A stretch of 7,161 nt of DNA from Deltaproteobacteria bacterium (GTDB lineage Bacteria; JAUYMQ01). This document shows positions 1-6,673 of this stretch, one piece after another (position 1 is the first letter of the stretch; each line of letters begins with the position of its first letter). The translations under genes and the position numbers were made by a program. The DNA lies in NCBI GenBank assembly GCA_030698575.1, contig JAUYMQ010000323.1:1-7161 (forward strand), written 5' to 3'. Below the pieces are notes generated by a model. The model had not been told where the DNA came from and did not search any database. It saw nothing but the letters and a program-made list of their open reading frames with translations.

Positions 1-1203
1 GGCGGTATCGACCATGGAAGCTTGAATGACATCAAAGCGGTCCTTCGATCTGGCGATATAGCTTCTGCCCTCGTCCACGGCCGCATGGACACCGGGGTAA
101 GTGTAGATCCGATCCGTGAAATCACCAAAGTCGTTCTGTACGAAATCCACGATAAGGGCGTTGATCTCGACCGCATGAACCCGCGAAGCCTTGAACAGGA
201 GGGCCGTGATGATGTCGCGGCCCCCTCCCGCTCCGATGATGAGCACGGAGCCTCCAGGCGGCATGAAATAGTAGCCTGAGCTCGATAAATCCTTCTTCAG
301 AAACTCCATCTTTGTGAAGTCACCGTCAAACCGCATCATCGGGGTGCCGGCGTAGGCATCGATCGAAATGTTCCTGCTCTCCACGACAGGGAGGGGGCCT
401 ACGTTTCGGCCGATGCCCCACACCAACGGCATGGCTTCATGAACGCTGACCCGCGAATATGCGTTCCATCGATCGTCGCTAACCCTGCGCATCTCTGTAG
501 CTTTGCCTGCCACCAGCACGGGAATATCAAGAGCCGAGAAGGCGGGTACCAGGGCCGCCAGGAGTGCGACAAGCGCTCCCAATGCCCACCTGCGCGACTT
601 ACTGGACGAGAGTGAAAAGCTGAACGCGGCCAGAGAAGCGAGCACGGCGGTCACCTGCACCGTTCCTGCTCCTCCGAACCGGGCAAGCAGCGGTGCCACA
701 AGGATGCAACCGAGCCCCGCGCCCGTCAGATCATAGAAGTAGACGCGGCTCACGTCTTGTTTGAACCTGGTCAGTGCGAGGGCGACACAAGCGCCGGAAA
801 AGAAGAAAGGCACGGTGAACACGACGTAGGTCAATACCCATCCCAATACCTCGCCCAGGAGGGGCGCCTTGATCCATGCGATGAGGGACTTCTGCCCGAT
901 GAACATGACGAAGGAGGCCGGCACCGACAGCCCGAACAATATCGCCGATCCCTGAAGGAGAGTTATCGCCCGGATGGCCCTTAACTTCGGCCCGGCGACA
1001 TAGATGAGCACGCCGGCCGCGCCAGCCCCGCAGAGCGCTACGGACACCGCGAGGAACGCGAAATGGTACCAGAGAACCGCCGAGAACACGCGGGTAAGCG
1101 TAATCTCCAGTGTCAAAGTGGCGAGAGTGGTGAGGAGAACGCCGCAGAATATTGAAGCCGAGGCCCGAGGGTCTTCCTGTACAGGGCCGGAGTAGGATGA
1201 CAT
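1..1203 (-). CDS. Membrane protein with C-terminal spermidine-synthase-like SAM-binding domain (3' end cut by window edge)
   Basis: The frame is open from an ATG at 1203 to the left edge, giving 401 residues with no stop. The first ~225 residues are strongly hydrophobic with about six to seven membrane segments (roughly 18-35, 45-70, 80-102, 120-145, 160-178, 184-200, 206-224). An early stretch TLTRVFSAVLWYHFAFLAVS (34-53) is typical, as I recall, of large membrane proteins annotated as spermidine synthases. A Rossmann-type SAM domain follows: glycine-rich loop LIIGAGGGRD (321-330), acidic ribose-binding Glu346 in HAVEIN, then VDEGRSYI (376-383) and FDVIQASMVDT (390-400). True spermidine synthases carry a DSSDP-type motif at the last position; here it reads QASMVDT, so polyamine synthesis is unlikely and the substrate is unknown. 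The 1203 start is preferred because AGGA lies 9 bases upstream; an in-frame ATG at 1221 has no such site. It is the third gene of the minus-strand operon, 42 bases after the sulfatase-fold gene. Confidence 0.85.
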   Translation of the reverse strand, partial: MSSYSGPVQEDPRASASIFCGVLLTTLATLTLEITLTRVFSAVLWYHFAFLAVSVALCGAGAAGVLIYVAGPKLRAIRAITLLQGSAILFGLSVPASFVMFIGQKSLIAWIKAPLLGEVLGWVLTYVVFTVPFFFSGACVALALTRFKQDVSRVYFYDLTGAGLGCILVAPLLARFGGAGTVQVTAVLASLAAFSFSLSSSKSRRWALGALVALLAALVPAFSALDIPVLVAGKATEMRRVSDDRWNAYSRVSVHEAMPLVWGIGRNVGPLPVVESRNISIDAYAGTPMMRFDGDFTKMEFLKKDLSSSGYYFMPPGGSVLIIGAGGGRDIITALLFKASRVHAVEINALIVDFVQNDFGDFTDRIYTYPGVHAAVDEGRSYIARSKDRFDVIQASMVDTA

Positions 1204-1245
1204 GGGATGATTTCCTAGCATAGAGCCACGATAGCGCGCAAGGTC

Positions 1246-3141
1246 TCAGCGACCTCCGATGTAGCCGAGCGCGCGCAATTGCTCCGTTCGCTCTGGGGAG
1301 AGGCTTAGCGGAGTCGCTGGAAGACGGTTCGACTGAACGCGGGCCTTCCAGGCGTCGAGGACGCCCGCGAGTTCGCGCGTTTTCAAGTTGTCCACCTCAG
1401 CGAGGTTCGCCCGCTCCAAGGGATCGGGGCCCAAGGCGAAGAGCCAGTGATTGCCCTTGTTGTCCCGGATGAGTTTCCACGAATCCTCGTAGACGGCCTC
1501 GAGATTGCGATCGAAACGGGCCCCGTAAACGCCGGCGAACCAGCTGTTTCGCTTGAGCTCGGCGAAGTGGTGCCGTCGCGCTCGATGGACCCCGTAGGAA
1601 TCCAGGCGCTTCGGGAGGGCGAGGTCGAGCTGGCGGCAGATCGTGGCGTACACGTCCAGCTGATCCACCCGATCCGTGATCGTTCGGCCGCGCCTCCAGA
1701 ATCGAGCCAGGTTGGGATACTTGATGATGAGGGGGACACGAACCACGTCCTCATAGAGGCTCTGCCCATGATCGACCATGTAGTGTTCGCCGAAGGACTC
1801 GGCGTGATCGCCCACCGCAACGACCAAGGCCGAATTGTATTGACCGTGCTCCCTGAGCCAGTCGATGAGCCTTCCGATGGCACGGTCCATCGCGGCGATC
1901 TCGCCGTCGTAGTGAGTGATCATGGATTCTTTTTCTTCCGCCGCGATCGGCCTCTGATCGCGCATGACCGCCTCCCAGATCTTTCTCTGGTCCCCGTCGG
2001 GAATCGCCGAGACATGCGGGGGCACCCAGGCTTGCAGGAGATCGGGAGGGGGCCGGTAGGGCCAGTGGGGATCAAAGTAATTCAAGAAGAGGAAATAAGG
2101 TGCATCGACGGCCTCCAGCCAGGCGATGGCGAGATCCGTGACCTCATCGGCCGTTCGAGGCTTGAGTTCCTCCGGAACCGGATTGTTGTAGTACTGAAAA
2201 CCCTGAGCCAGGCCGAACTCGGTAGCGACCATCGGGCCCGCCGTTATGCCCGCGGTTTGATAGCCATGATCCAACAGCTGCTCCGCCAGGGTCACCGCGC
2301 TGTCGTTCAAGCCGTTGAACTTCCAGACGCCTTCGTGCTCCCCCTCCGGATTGGTATCTGCGCCATGCTCGCTGGGGTACAGACCGGTGAAGAGGGAAGC
2401 ATGCGTGGGGAGCGTCCACGAGGAGTTCGCAACGGCGTTTGTGAACAGTTCGCCCTCGCCGGCCAGCGTGTCCAGGCGAGGAGTCGTAGGCAGCGGGTAA
2501 CCCGCAGCAGAGATATGATCCCCCCGTGTCGTGTCGAGGGTTATCAGGAGGAGACTGGGACGACCGGCGTACGCGGCCGTGGAGTGGGTCCGTCGAATTC
2601 TTGGGTTTCCCACCCAGAACTGAAGGGAACCGCTCGCGGGATCTCTGGCGTCGCGCGGCGTGGGCGCCTCCAAACCGAAACAGAGCGTCAACTCTTCCAG
2701 ACCGTTTTGACCCAGATCGACTTGGTGGCTGTTCCAGCGTGGCTCGTCAAGCGTCAGATGGTCCAGTGCGACAGAGAACAGAACCTTGGTGGACCCGGTC
2801 ATGCCCGCCTTGGAGACCTTGACCGTGAAGTTTACGTTCTTCATACTCTGGTCTGAATCGTGGCCGGTAACAGCCGTGTAGAAAATGATAAAGGCGTCCC
2901 GAGGAGGATTGATATGCACGCATTCCGGTTGACGAAGCGAGACGGGAATTCCGGCGCGAGTTATCCTTCCAACGGTGGTCTGAAACGCAGACGACATTTT
3001 GAGGTCTTTTTGGAAAAGCCAGGCGTCCAGCAAGTTCATGGACGAGGCTGGATCATGATCGTCGCAGGAGATCGTCAGACAGGCAAGAGAGACTAGTACC
3101 GCAAGGATACGGAGACGGATGGGACGGGTGCACTTGTGCAT
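1246..3141 (-). CDS. Exported alkaline-phosphatase/sulfatase-superfamily protein with Thr at the nucleophile position
   Basis: The protein has 631 residues. Residues 1-26 form a signal peptide with basic start (RPIRLR) and hydrophobic core; Cys26 followed by Asp-Asp may be a lipidation site, but the lipobox TISC is weak. Residues ~55-185 look like a beta-sandwich/jelly-roll module ending in WVGNPRI. The sulfatase-fold catalytic domain spans ~194-510: metal-ligand Asp203 in ITLDTTRGDH, nucleophile region SWTLPTHASLFTGLYP (241-256), FDPH (356-359), GDHAESFGEH (444-453) and DHGQSLYEDVVRVPLI (457-472). Sulfatases use C/S-x-P-x-R, with the Cys/Ser converted to formylglycine. Here the motif is T243-L-P-T-H247, so formylglycine cannot form. 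Thr is the nucleophile in lipoteichoic acid synthases and phosphoethanolamine transferases, so a phosphotransferase or phosphohydrolase is inferred. The C-terminus has RTEQLRALGY, common in bacterial members of this group. Only a weak GTGGA ribosome site precedes ATG 3141. It lies between the glycosyltransferase gene (52-base gap) and the SAM-domain gene. Confidence 0.9.
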   Translation of the reverse strand: MHKCTRPIRLRILAVLVSLACLTISCDDHDPASSMNLLDAWLFQKDLKMSSAFQTTVGRITRAGIPVSLRQPECVHINPPRDAFIIFYTAVTGHDSDQSMKNVNFTVKVSKAGMTGSTKVLFSVALDHLTLDEPRWNSHQVDLGQNGLEELTLCFGLEAPTPRDARDPASGSLQFWVGNPRIRRTHSTAAYAGRPSLLLITLDTTRGDHISAAGYPLPTTPRLDTLAGEGELFTNAVANSSWTLPTHASLFTGLYPSEHGADTNPEGEHEGVWKFNGLNDSAVTLAEQLLDHGYQTAGITAGPMVATEFGLAQGFQYYNNPVPEELKPRTADEVTDLAIAWLEAVDAPYFLFLNYFDPHWPYRPPPDLLQAWVPPHVSAIPDGDQRKIWEAVMRDQRPIAAEEKESMITHYDGEIAAMDRAIGRLIDWLREHGQYNSALVVAVGDHAESFGEHYMVDHGQSLYEDVVRVPLIIKYPNLARFWRRGRTITDRVDQLDVYATICRQLDLALPKRLDSYGVHRARRHHFAELKRNSWFAGVYGARFDRNLEAVYEDSWKLIRDNKGNHWLFALGPDPLERANLAEVDNLKTRELAGVLDAWKARVQSNRLPATPLSLSPERTEQLRALGYIGGR

Positions 3142-3193
3142 TTAGGGTCCACTGCGGGCGTCGCGTGCCCAGTTTAAATGAAAAGGACGGGCG

Positions 3194-4894
3194 CTACGAA
3201 TTCCTATCGAGGGTTCTTGCCGGGACACGGCGCCAGCGCGCCTGCGCAAAGGTTCCGAGCACGGTCTTGAACTCTCTGTCGACCTTGAAATGGGTAGTGA
3301 GGTAGTGATGCAGGCGCGGGTAGGAGCCTTCCGGGCTAGGCGCATCCGGGAATCTCGCACCGGTGAAGTAGAAAACCACGGGAACTTTCCTGTGTTCCAG
3401 CTGCGCGATGATCTCATCCTCGGCGTCGGCGCCGGGCGAGTGCGGTCGCAGGTCGACGAAGCGGGCTGGGTGATTCATGCCGGTCAGAAAATAGAAAAGC
3501 GCATCGTGCGGAAATACAAAAATGGTCGCCTCGGGAGGAAGCTTCTCTCTTGCGTAGGCGAGCATCTCGTTCAATGGTTGCGCCGTGAGGGGATCCAGGA
3601 ACAGAGGGCCGACCTTTGTGCGCACGATGGCTCTCGGATGCAGCACATAGACCGCAAGCGTCGCGCTGGACACGAGCAGGTAAATCGCAAGCGCGGACAC
3701 GGCGGAGGCGCGGAGTAGGCTTCGAGCCTGTTGGTGAGAGATATTCCAGACACGCGCGCCGAGAAAGCATGCAAGGACCACCGCGGGAACCTGGGCCGGC
3801 AGCAGGTAGTGGATTGCGGGAAAGGGAATCACGCTGAGGTAGAGGGCCGCCGTGACGGACAGGACGAGTAGGGCGACCTCGTCACGCGCTGTCCAGTCTT
3901 TACGCCACAATCGAATTGCGAGATACAGGAGGGTGCCGAGCAGAATCAATGGCATGGAGTATTGGATGATCCGTACGAGGGCGTCCACCCACAAAGTGTG
4001 GTCGACCAGGTATGCGAACCCGGAATCGAACATGAGGGCTGAGTTCAAGATTCCGGGCAACGACAGCAGGGGATCGAGCCGCATGGTCTCGAGCTGGCGT
4101 GTCAACGGAAAGAGGGCGGGGAAAAGATCCGGGGGCAGCTCTCCATAAAGGGCGAATACTTCGCGGAGGCTCTCGATCATAGAACCGAGCGTCCGCGTGG
4201 CGGACAGATAAAGGATGAGCGGCAGGCTGGCGCATGCGGTCCCCGCCGTGGCCAGGAGGCCCTTCCGGAGGAGCCCGGCGATGCTCTGGTCCCGGTAGGT
4301 AGGAGCGCCGATGGCGGATCGGATGAGCCCCAGGATCCAGTAGAAAAGCACACCCACGGCCGCAAGAAAACCCAGGTTGGGTTTCGCCCATCCGGCGCCG
4401 GCGATGGCCGCACCCAGGAAAAGAAGCGGCCATGATGCACGAGAATGAATTTCCGCCTGCCACGTGAAGTAGATCGCGAGCACACAGAAGAAGATCGACA
4501 AGGGCGTGTAGGTAAAGAACTGCGCGTGAGGCCACCCCCAGACTTGCAGAACCGCCGCCACGAGACCGGCGACCAGCGCGAAGGCGTATGGCATGCAGGA
4601 CGTGGCGATGATGAACACGAGAGAGACCATTGAGGCGTAGAGGATGCTCATCAAGAGCCGGCTCAACAGAAAGCTGCCGCCCAGCATCTTGAAAGCGAAA
4701 CCCTGGAGTAGGTATACTAGAGGCGTGAGGGGTACGTGGATGTCCTTGTATAGATGCTTCCCCTTCGCCACGTCATCGGCCGCAACCAGGACGATCCCCT
4801 CGTCGGCGGAAAAAGCATCAAGCCATATGAAGGACATCTGAAAGGCCATGCTGGCGAAGAAAAGCAACACCGCGGGCAAGAAGGTGGATCGCAT
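3194..4894 (-). CDS. GT-C family membrane glycosyltransferase (PMT/ArnT, GT39-like)
   Basis: The protein has 566 residues and about 11-12 predicted membrane segments between residues 4 and 418 (for example 4-24, 80-98, 103-120, 128-145, 155-171, 174-192, 212-231, 311-329, 339-357, 366-382, 397-418). A soluble, presumably periplasmic, C-terminal domain of ~145 residues follows. The first external loop contains FSADEG (28-33), the acidic pair expected of the GT-C catalytic/metal site, then GKHLYKDIHVPLTPLVYLLQ (45-64), the usual loop and second helix of the PMT_2 group. HYLLPAQVP (362-370) matches the late R/H-Y-L-L-P motif. Such enzymes transfer a sugar from a polyprenyl-phosphate donor on the outer face of the cytoplasmic membrane. 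The acceptor cannot be read from the sequence. It is the first gene of the minus operon; its ATG has no ribosome site but sits 6 bases after a strong -10 element, suggesting leaderless translation. The polyprenyl-phosphate-sugar synthase-like gene at 6674 could supply its donor (inference). Confidence 0.85.
   Translation of the reverse strand: MRSTFLPAVLLFFASMAFQMSFIWLDAFSADEGIVLVAADDVAKGKHLYKDIHVPLTPLVYLLQGFAFKMLGGSFLLSRLLMSILYASMVSLVFIIATSCMPYAFALVAGLVAAVLQVWGWPHAQFFTYTPLSIFFCVLAIYFTWQAEIHSRASWPLLFLGAAIAGAGWAKPNLGFLAAVGVLFYWILGLIRSAIGAPTYRDQSIAGLLRKGLLATAGTACASLPLILYLSATRTLGSMIESLREVFALYGELPPDLFPALFPLTRQLETMRLDPLLSLPGILNSALMFDSGFAYLVDHTLWVDALVRIIQYSMPLILLGTLLYLAIRLWRKDWTARDEVALLVLSVTAALYLSVIPFPAIHYLLPAQVPAVVLACFLGARVWNISHQQARSLLRASAVSALAIYLLVSSATLAVYVLHPRAIVRTKVGPLFLDPLTAQPLNEMLAYAREKLPPEATIFVFPHDALFYFLTGMNHPARFVDLRPHSPGADAEDEIIAQLEHRKVPVVFYFTGARFPDAPSPEGSYPRLHHYLTTHFKVDREFKTVLGTFAQARWRRVPARTLDRNS
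4689..4718 (+). promoter_or_regulatory. Candidate plus-strand promoter inside the glycosyltransferase gene
   Basis: TTGAAA (4689-4694, five of six -35 bases) is followed by an 18-base spacer and TATACT (4713-4718, five of six -10 bases). A start near 4725 would give the HEAT-repeat gene a leader of about 168 bases to its ATG at 4893, antisense to the 5' part of the glycosyltransferase message. No comparably good plus-strand promoter was seen closer to 4893. It lies within another gene's codons, so a chance match is possible. Confidence 0.35.
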
Positions 4895-4895
4895 G
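4883..4895 (+). promoter_or_regulatory. Ribosome-binding site deciding the HEAT gene start
   Basis: GGTGG at 4883-4887, preceded by AA, lies 5 bases before ATG 4893. This supports 4893 over the upstream ATG at 4848, whose AAAGG (4841-4845) is only 2 bases away and too close. The site falls within the first codons of the divergent glycosyltransferase. Confidence 0.45.
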
Positions 4896-6563
4896 GCGGG
4901 TCTATATCACGCGACTCCGTGGGTGTCAATTTTGCCTGTGCGCTCGGCGTCGATCCGCCTACTCATCATCTCGGTCGTGATCGGTTTGAGCGTACTCGCC
5001 TCGGCTTCAACTCCAGCACGAGGCAGTTCTGCAGACGATGAAGCGAACCTCAGAGAAACCTTGGCGCTCATTCGCGCCAGCGCGGAGCAGCTAGAGCAAC
5101 CCCTTTCCCTCACCGAACGCATTCAGATCCGGCTGTACCAGTCGGGCGTCTGGATGGTCGGCTCAGGACCTCATCTGACATCGATCTTGATATTAGGGCT
5201 AACGGCGCAGCCTGAAGCGGCGCCTCCCCTCATCCGGGTCTTGTCGGATCGCTCGTCGCCTTGCCGGCCCGAGGCCGCGAGGGCGTTGGCGGGAGTGCCC
5301 GATTCGAGGGCCTTCCCGGCGCTGAAAGCGGCCCTGGAGGATTCCGATCCGCGTCTGCGCGCCGAGGCAGCCATGACTCTGGCCGTCCATCTGAAGGCCG
5401 GCATCCTCGACAAGGAAGCGGATCGCGATGCCCTTGGACGGATCGCGAAGCTATTCAGAACGGATCCGAAGCTGTCCGTCCGCCTGAAGGCTTATGATGC
5501 GCTTGCCGGTCTGGTGTTCGATAGAGGCGCCTTGCTCGTACTCTCGCAGGCTGGTGAAGAGTCGCACGTTTTCGGTTCTGTCCTGACCTGCCGGGCCGTA
5601 AGGCAGTTTGCCCTCGCTATCATGGAAGCTGGAGGGGAGCCCGATAAGCGACAGGCAGCGGAACGGCTCCTTCGTATTCTCAGGCAAGAGGATGCCTGGC
5701 CGTTGCGCTCCTCCATTCTTCGTGCCTACTTTGAATCCCGTTTCCATTGCGCCAGCCCGCGCGTCCAGGCTGCAGGCAGCCTGGGTTTCCTCGGGTCCCG
5801 AATGGCCCTGCCCGACCTGATCCGCCTTGCTCGAACGAGCTCGGACTCGGCGCTGCGAACAGCCTCGATCGAGAGCATCGGTGAGATCGCCGGCGAAGGC
5901 GTCCTGGAAACCCTTGCGGCGGCGCTCGGGGACCGCAACGTGACGGTGCGCCGGACGGCGATGGAGGCCCTGGGGAAATCTGGCGACCCCCGGGCGGCGG
6001 GCCTCGTGCGCGAGATCCTCGAGAACGGGACCGATTACGAGCGGGCGGGCGCAGCGGCTGCGCTTGGCTCCCTCGGGGGCCATGCGGACGCCCTGATCCG
6101 GGCGCTCGGGGACGATGTGGTCCAGGTTCGCGCTACGGCTGAGTCCACACTCGCGAGGGACGCCGATGAGAAAACGGCCGAAGCGCTGGTCGCAGCCCTC
6201 GGGGACCCGAACGAACACTTACGCATGGCCGCTGCGCGGGTCCTTGCCCAATTCAGCGGGAAGGCGAGCCGATCCGGCCTTATCGAGGAGCTGAGGCGGG
6301 GCAAGCAGCCGAGCGCGAGCCTTGCGGCATTCGCGCTCGGTCTTCGGCAGGAACCCGAATCGCGCATGGCGCTGGAGCAGGCGCTCAATAATTCCCAGCC
6401 GTCGGAGATGCTGGCTATCGTGCATGCGCTTCAGGACCTGAACGACCCCGCCTCGCTTCCGCAGCTCGGGGCATTCGCAGAGAATGCCCCGACCCCGGAG
6501 CTGGAAGCGGCCGCGAGGCTGGCATCCAGGGTGCTGGGTGGTGCCGAAGCGCCGGAACGCTGA
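4893..6563 (+). CDS. Secreted HEAT-repeat protein
   Basis: From ATG 4893 the protein has 556 residues. A signal peptide is likely: basic residues Arg17 and Arg22, hydrophobic core 23-36, and an ASA site (36-38) for cleavage near 38/39. The mature protein is nearly all paired helices of the HEAT / PBS-lyase-like type. Clear units include 108-137, 138-167, 303-333, 334-364, 365-395, 396-426 and 427-457, with degenerate ones between and after. Typical features are paired LIRxLxD-like helices, Asp/Gly turns such as ALGD (three times: 344-347, 404-407, 435-438) and VR/LR followed by Ala-rich helices. HEAT proteins are protein-binding scaffolds; no catalytic residue is visible. The 4893 start is chosen because GGTGG lies 5 bases upstream. 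An in-frame ATG at 4848 and later GTG/TTG codons (4923, 4932, 4938) are alternatives; starting at 4938 would give a more classical short signal peptide. Its partner is unknown. It is followed by a GT2 gene on the same strand and is divergent from the GT-C operon. Confidence 0.85.
   Translation: MAGLYHATPWVSILPVRSASIRLLIISVVIGLSVLASASTPARGSSADDEANLRETLALIRASAEQLEQPLSLTERIQIRLYQSGVWMVGSGPHLTSILILGLTAQPEAAPPLIRVLSDRSSPCRPEAARALAGVPDSRAFPALKAALEDSDPRLRAEAAMTLAVHLKAGILDKEADRDALGRIAKLFRTDPKLSVRLKAYDALAGLVFDRGALLVLSQAGEESHVFGSVLTCRAVRQFALAIMEAGGEPDKRQAAERLLRILRQEDAWPLRSSILRAYFESRFHCASPRVQAAGSLGFLGSRMALPDLIRLARTSSDSALRTASIESIGEIAGEGVLETLAAALGDRNVTVRRTAMEALGKSGDPRAAGLVREILENGTDYERAGAAAALGSLGGHADALIRALGDDVVQVRATAESTLARDADEKTAEALVAALGDPNEHLRMAAARVLAQFSGKASRSGLIEELRRGKQPSASLAAFALGLRQEPESRMALEQALNNSQPSEMLAIVHALQDLNDPASLPQLGAFAENAPTPELEAAARLASRVLGGAEAPER
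4901..4929 (-). promoter_or_regulatory. Sigma70-type promoter of the minus-strand operon, predicted leaderless
   Basis: On the minus strand the -35 element TTGACA (4929-4924) is a perfect consensus. A 17-base spacer (4923-4907) follows, then TATAGA (4906-4901), matching four of six -10 bases. The -10 is preceded by TG plus one base, an extended -10. Six bases (4900-4895) separate it from ATG at 4894, so the transcript would begin at about the A of the start codon. That agrees with the lack of a ribosome-binding site for the glycosyltransferase. The elements lie inside the 5' codons of the divergent HEAT gene if that gene starts at 4893. The pattern is seen directly; promoter activity is inferred. 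Confidence 0.65.
5922..6206 (+). repeat. In-phase DNA repeat CTCGGGGAC within HEAT-repeat codons
   Basis: The string CTCGGGGAC, encoding the L-G-D turn of a HEAT unit, recurs at about 5925-5933, 6105-6113 and 6198-6206. The spacings are 180 and 93 bases, i.e. 60 and 31 codons, which matches two units and one unit of a roughly 30-residue repeat. These are internal coding repeats, consistent with growth by unit duplication, not an independent element. Confidence 0.6.
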
Positions 6564-6673
6564 GACTCGGGCCGAGGGCGATGGATGGCTCCGCCGCGGT
6601 CGGGCGCCGACGATCAGGAAGGCTTGTGGTGCTCTCGGTTCCAGGGGCTGGCTAACCCTCGGAGGATGCGCGG
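6564..6673 (+). other. 110-base gap between the HEAT and GT2 genes
   Basis: The gap is GC-rich. It contains a small perfect hairpin (GTCGG 6599-6603, loop GCG, CCGAC 6607-6611) with no T-run, so it is not a convincing intrinsic terminator. I found no good promoter. GGAGG at its end serves the next gene. Co-transcription of the two genes is therefore possible but unproven. Confidence 0.5.
6661..6665 (+). promoter_or_regulatory. Shine-Dalgarno site of the GT2 gene
   Basis: GGAGG sits 8 bases before ATG 6674, optimal spacing. An intervening ATG at 6666 is in another frame (as is one at 6665-6668 read with the site itself) and does not encode the conserved protein, so 6674 is the start. Confidence 0.8.

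Noticed and set aside
22-1195. Several 60-85-codon plus-strand open frames in the left kilobase
   Set aside because: They are antisense shadows of the membrane SAM-domain gene, which is open over the whole stretch and has conserved motifs.
1204-1221. Upstream in-frame ATG at 1221 for the SAM-domain gene
   Set aside because: It lacks a ribosome site, and the extension would overlap the AGGA that serves ATG 1203.
1447-2856. 469-codon open frame on the plus strand, antisense to the sulfatase-fold gene
   Set aside because: Its codons are exactly in register with the minus-strand codons, so a stop would require TTA, CTA or TCA on the coding strand. These codons are rare in this GC-rich genome. 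The translation has no recognisable motif, whereas the minus frame carries all the enzyme motifs.
4848-4892. Start of the HEAT gene at ATG 4848
   Set aside because: The purine stretch is only 2 bases from the ATG. It would add 15 polar residues before an already long signal-peptide n-region and increase overlap with the divergent gene.
5451-6218. 255-codon minus-strand open frame inside the HEAT gene
   Set aside because: It has the same register effect as above; the product is Arg/Gly-rich with no domain, while the plus frame encodes clear HEAT repeats.
6599-6611. Hairpin after the HEAT gene as an intrinsic terminator
   Set aside because: The stem is only 5 base pairs and no T-run follows.
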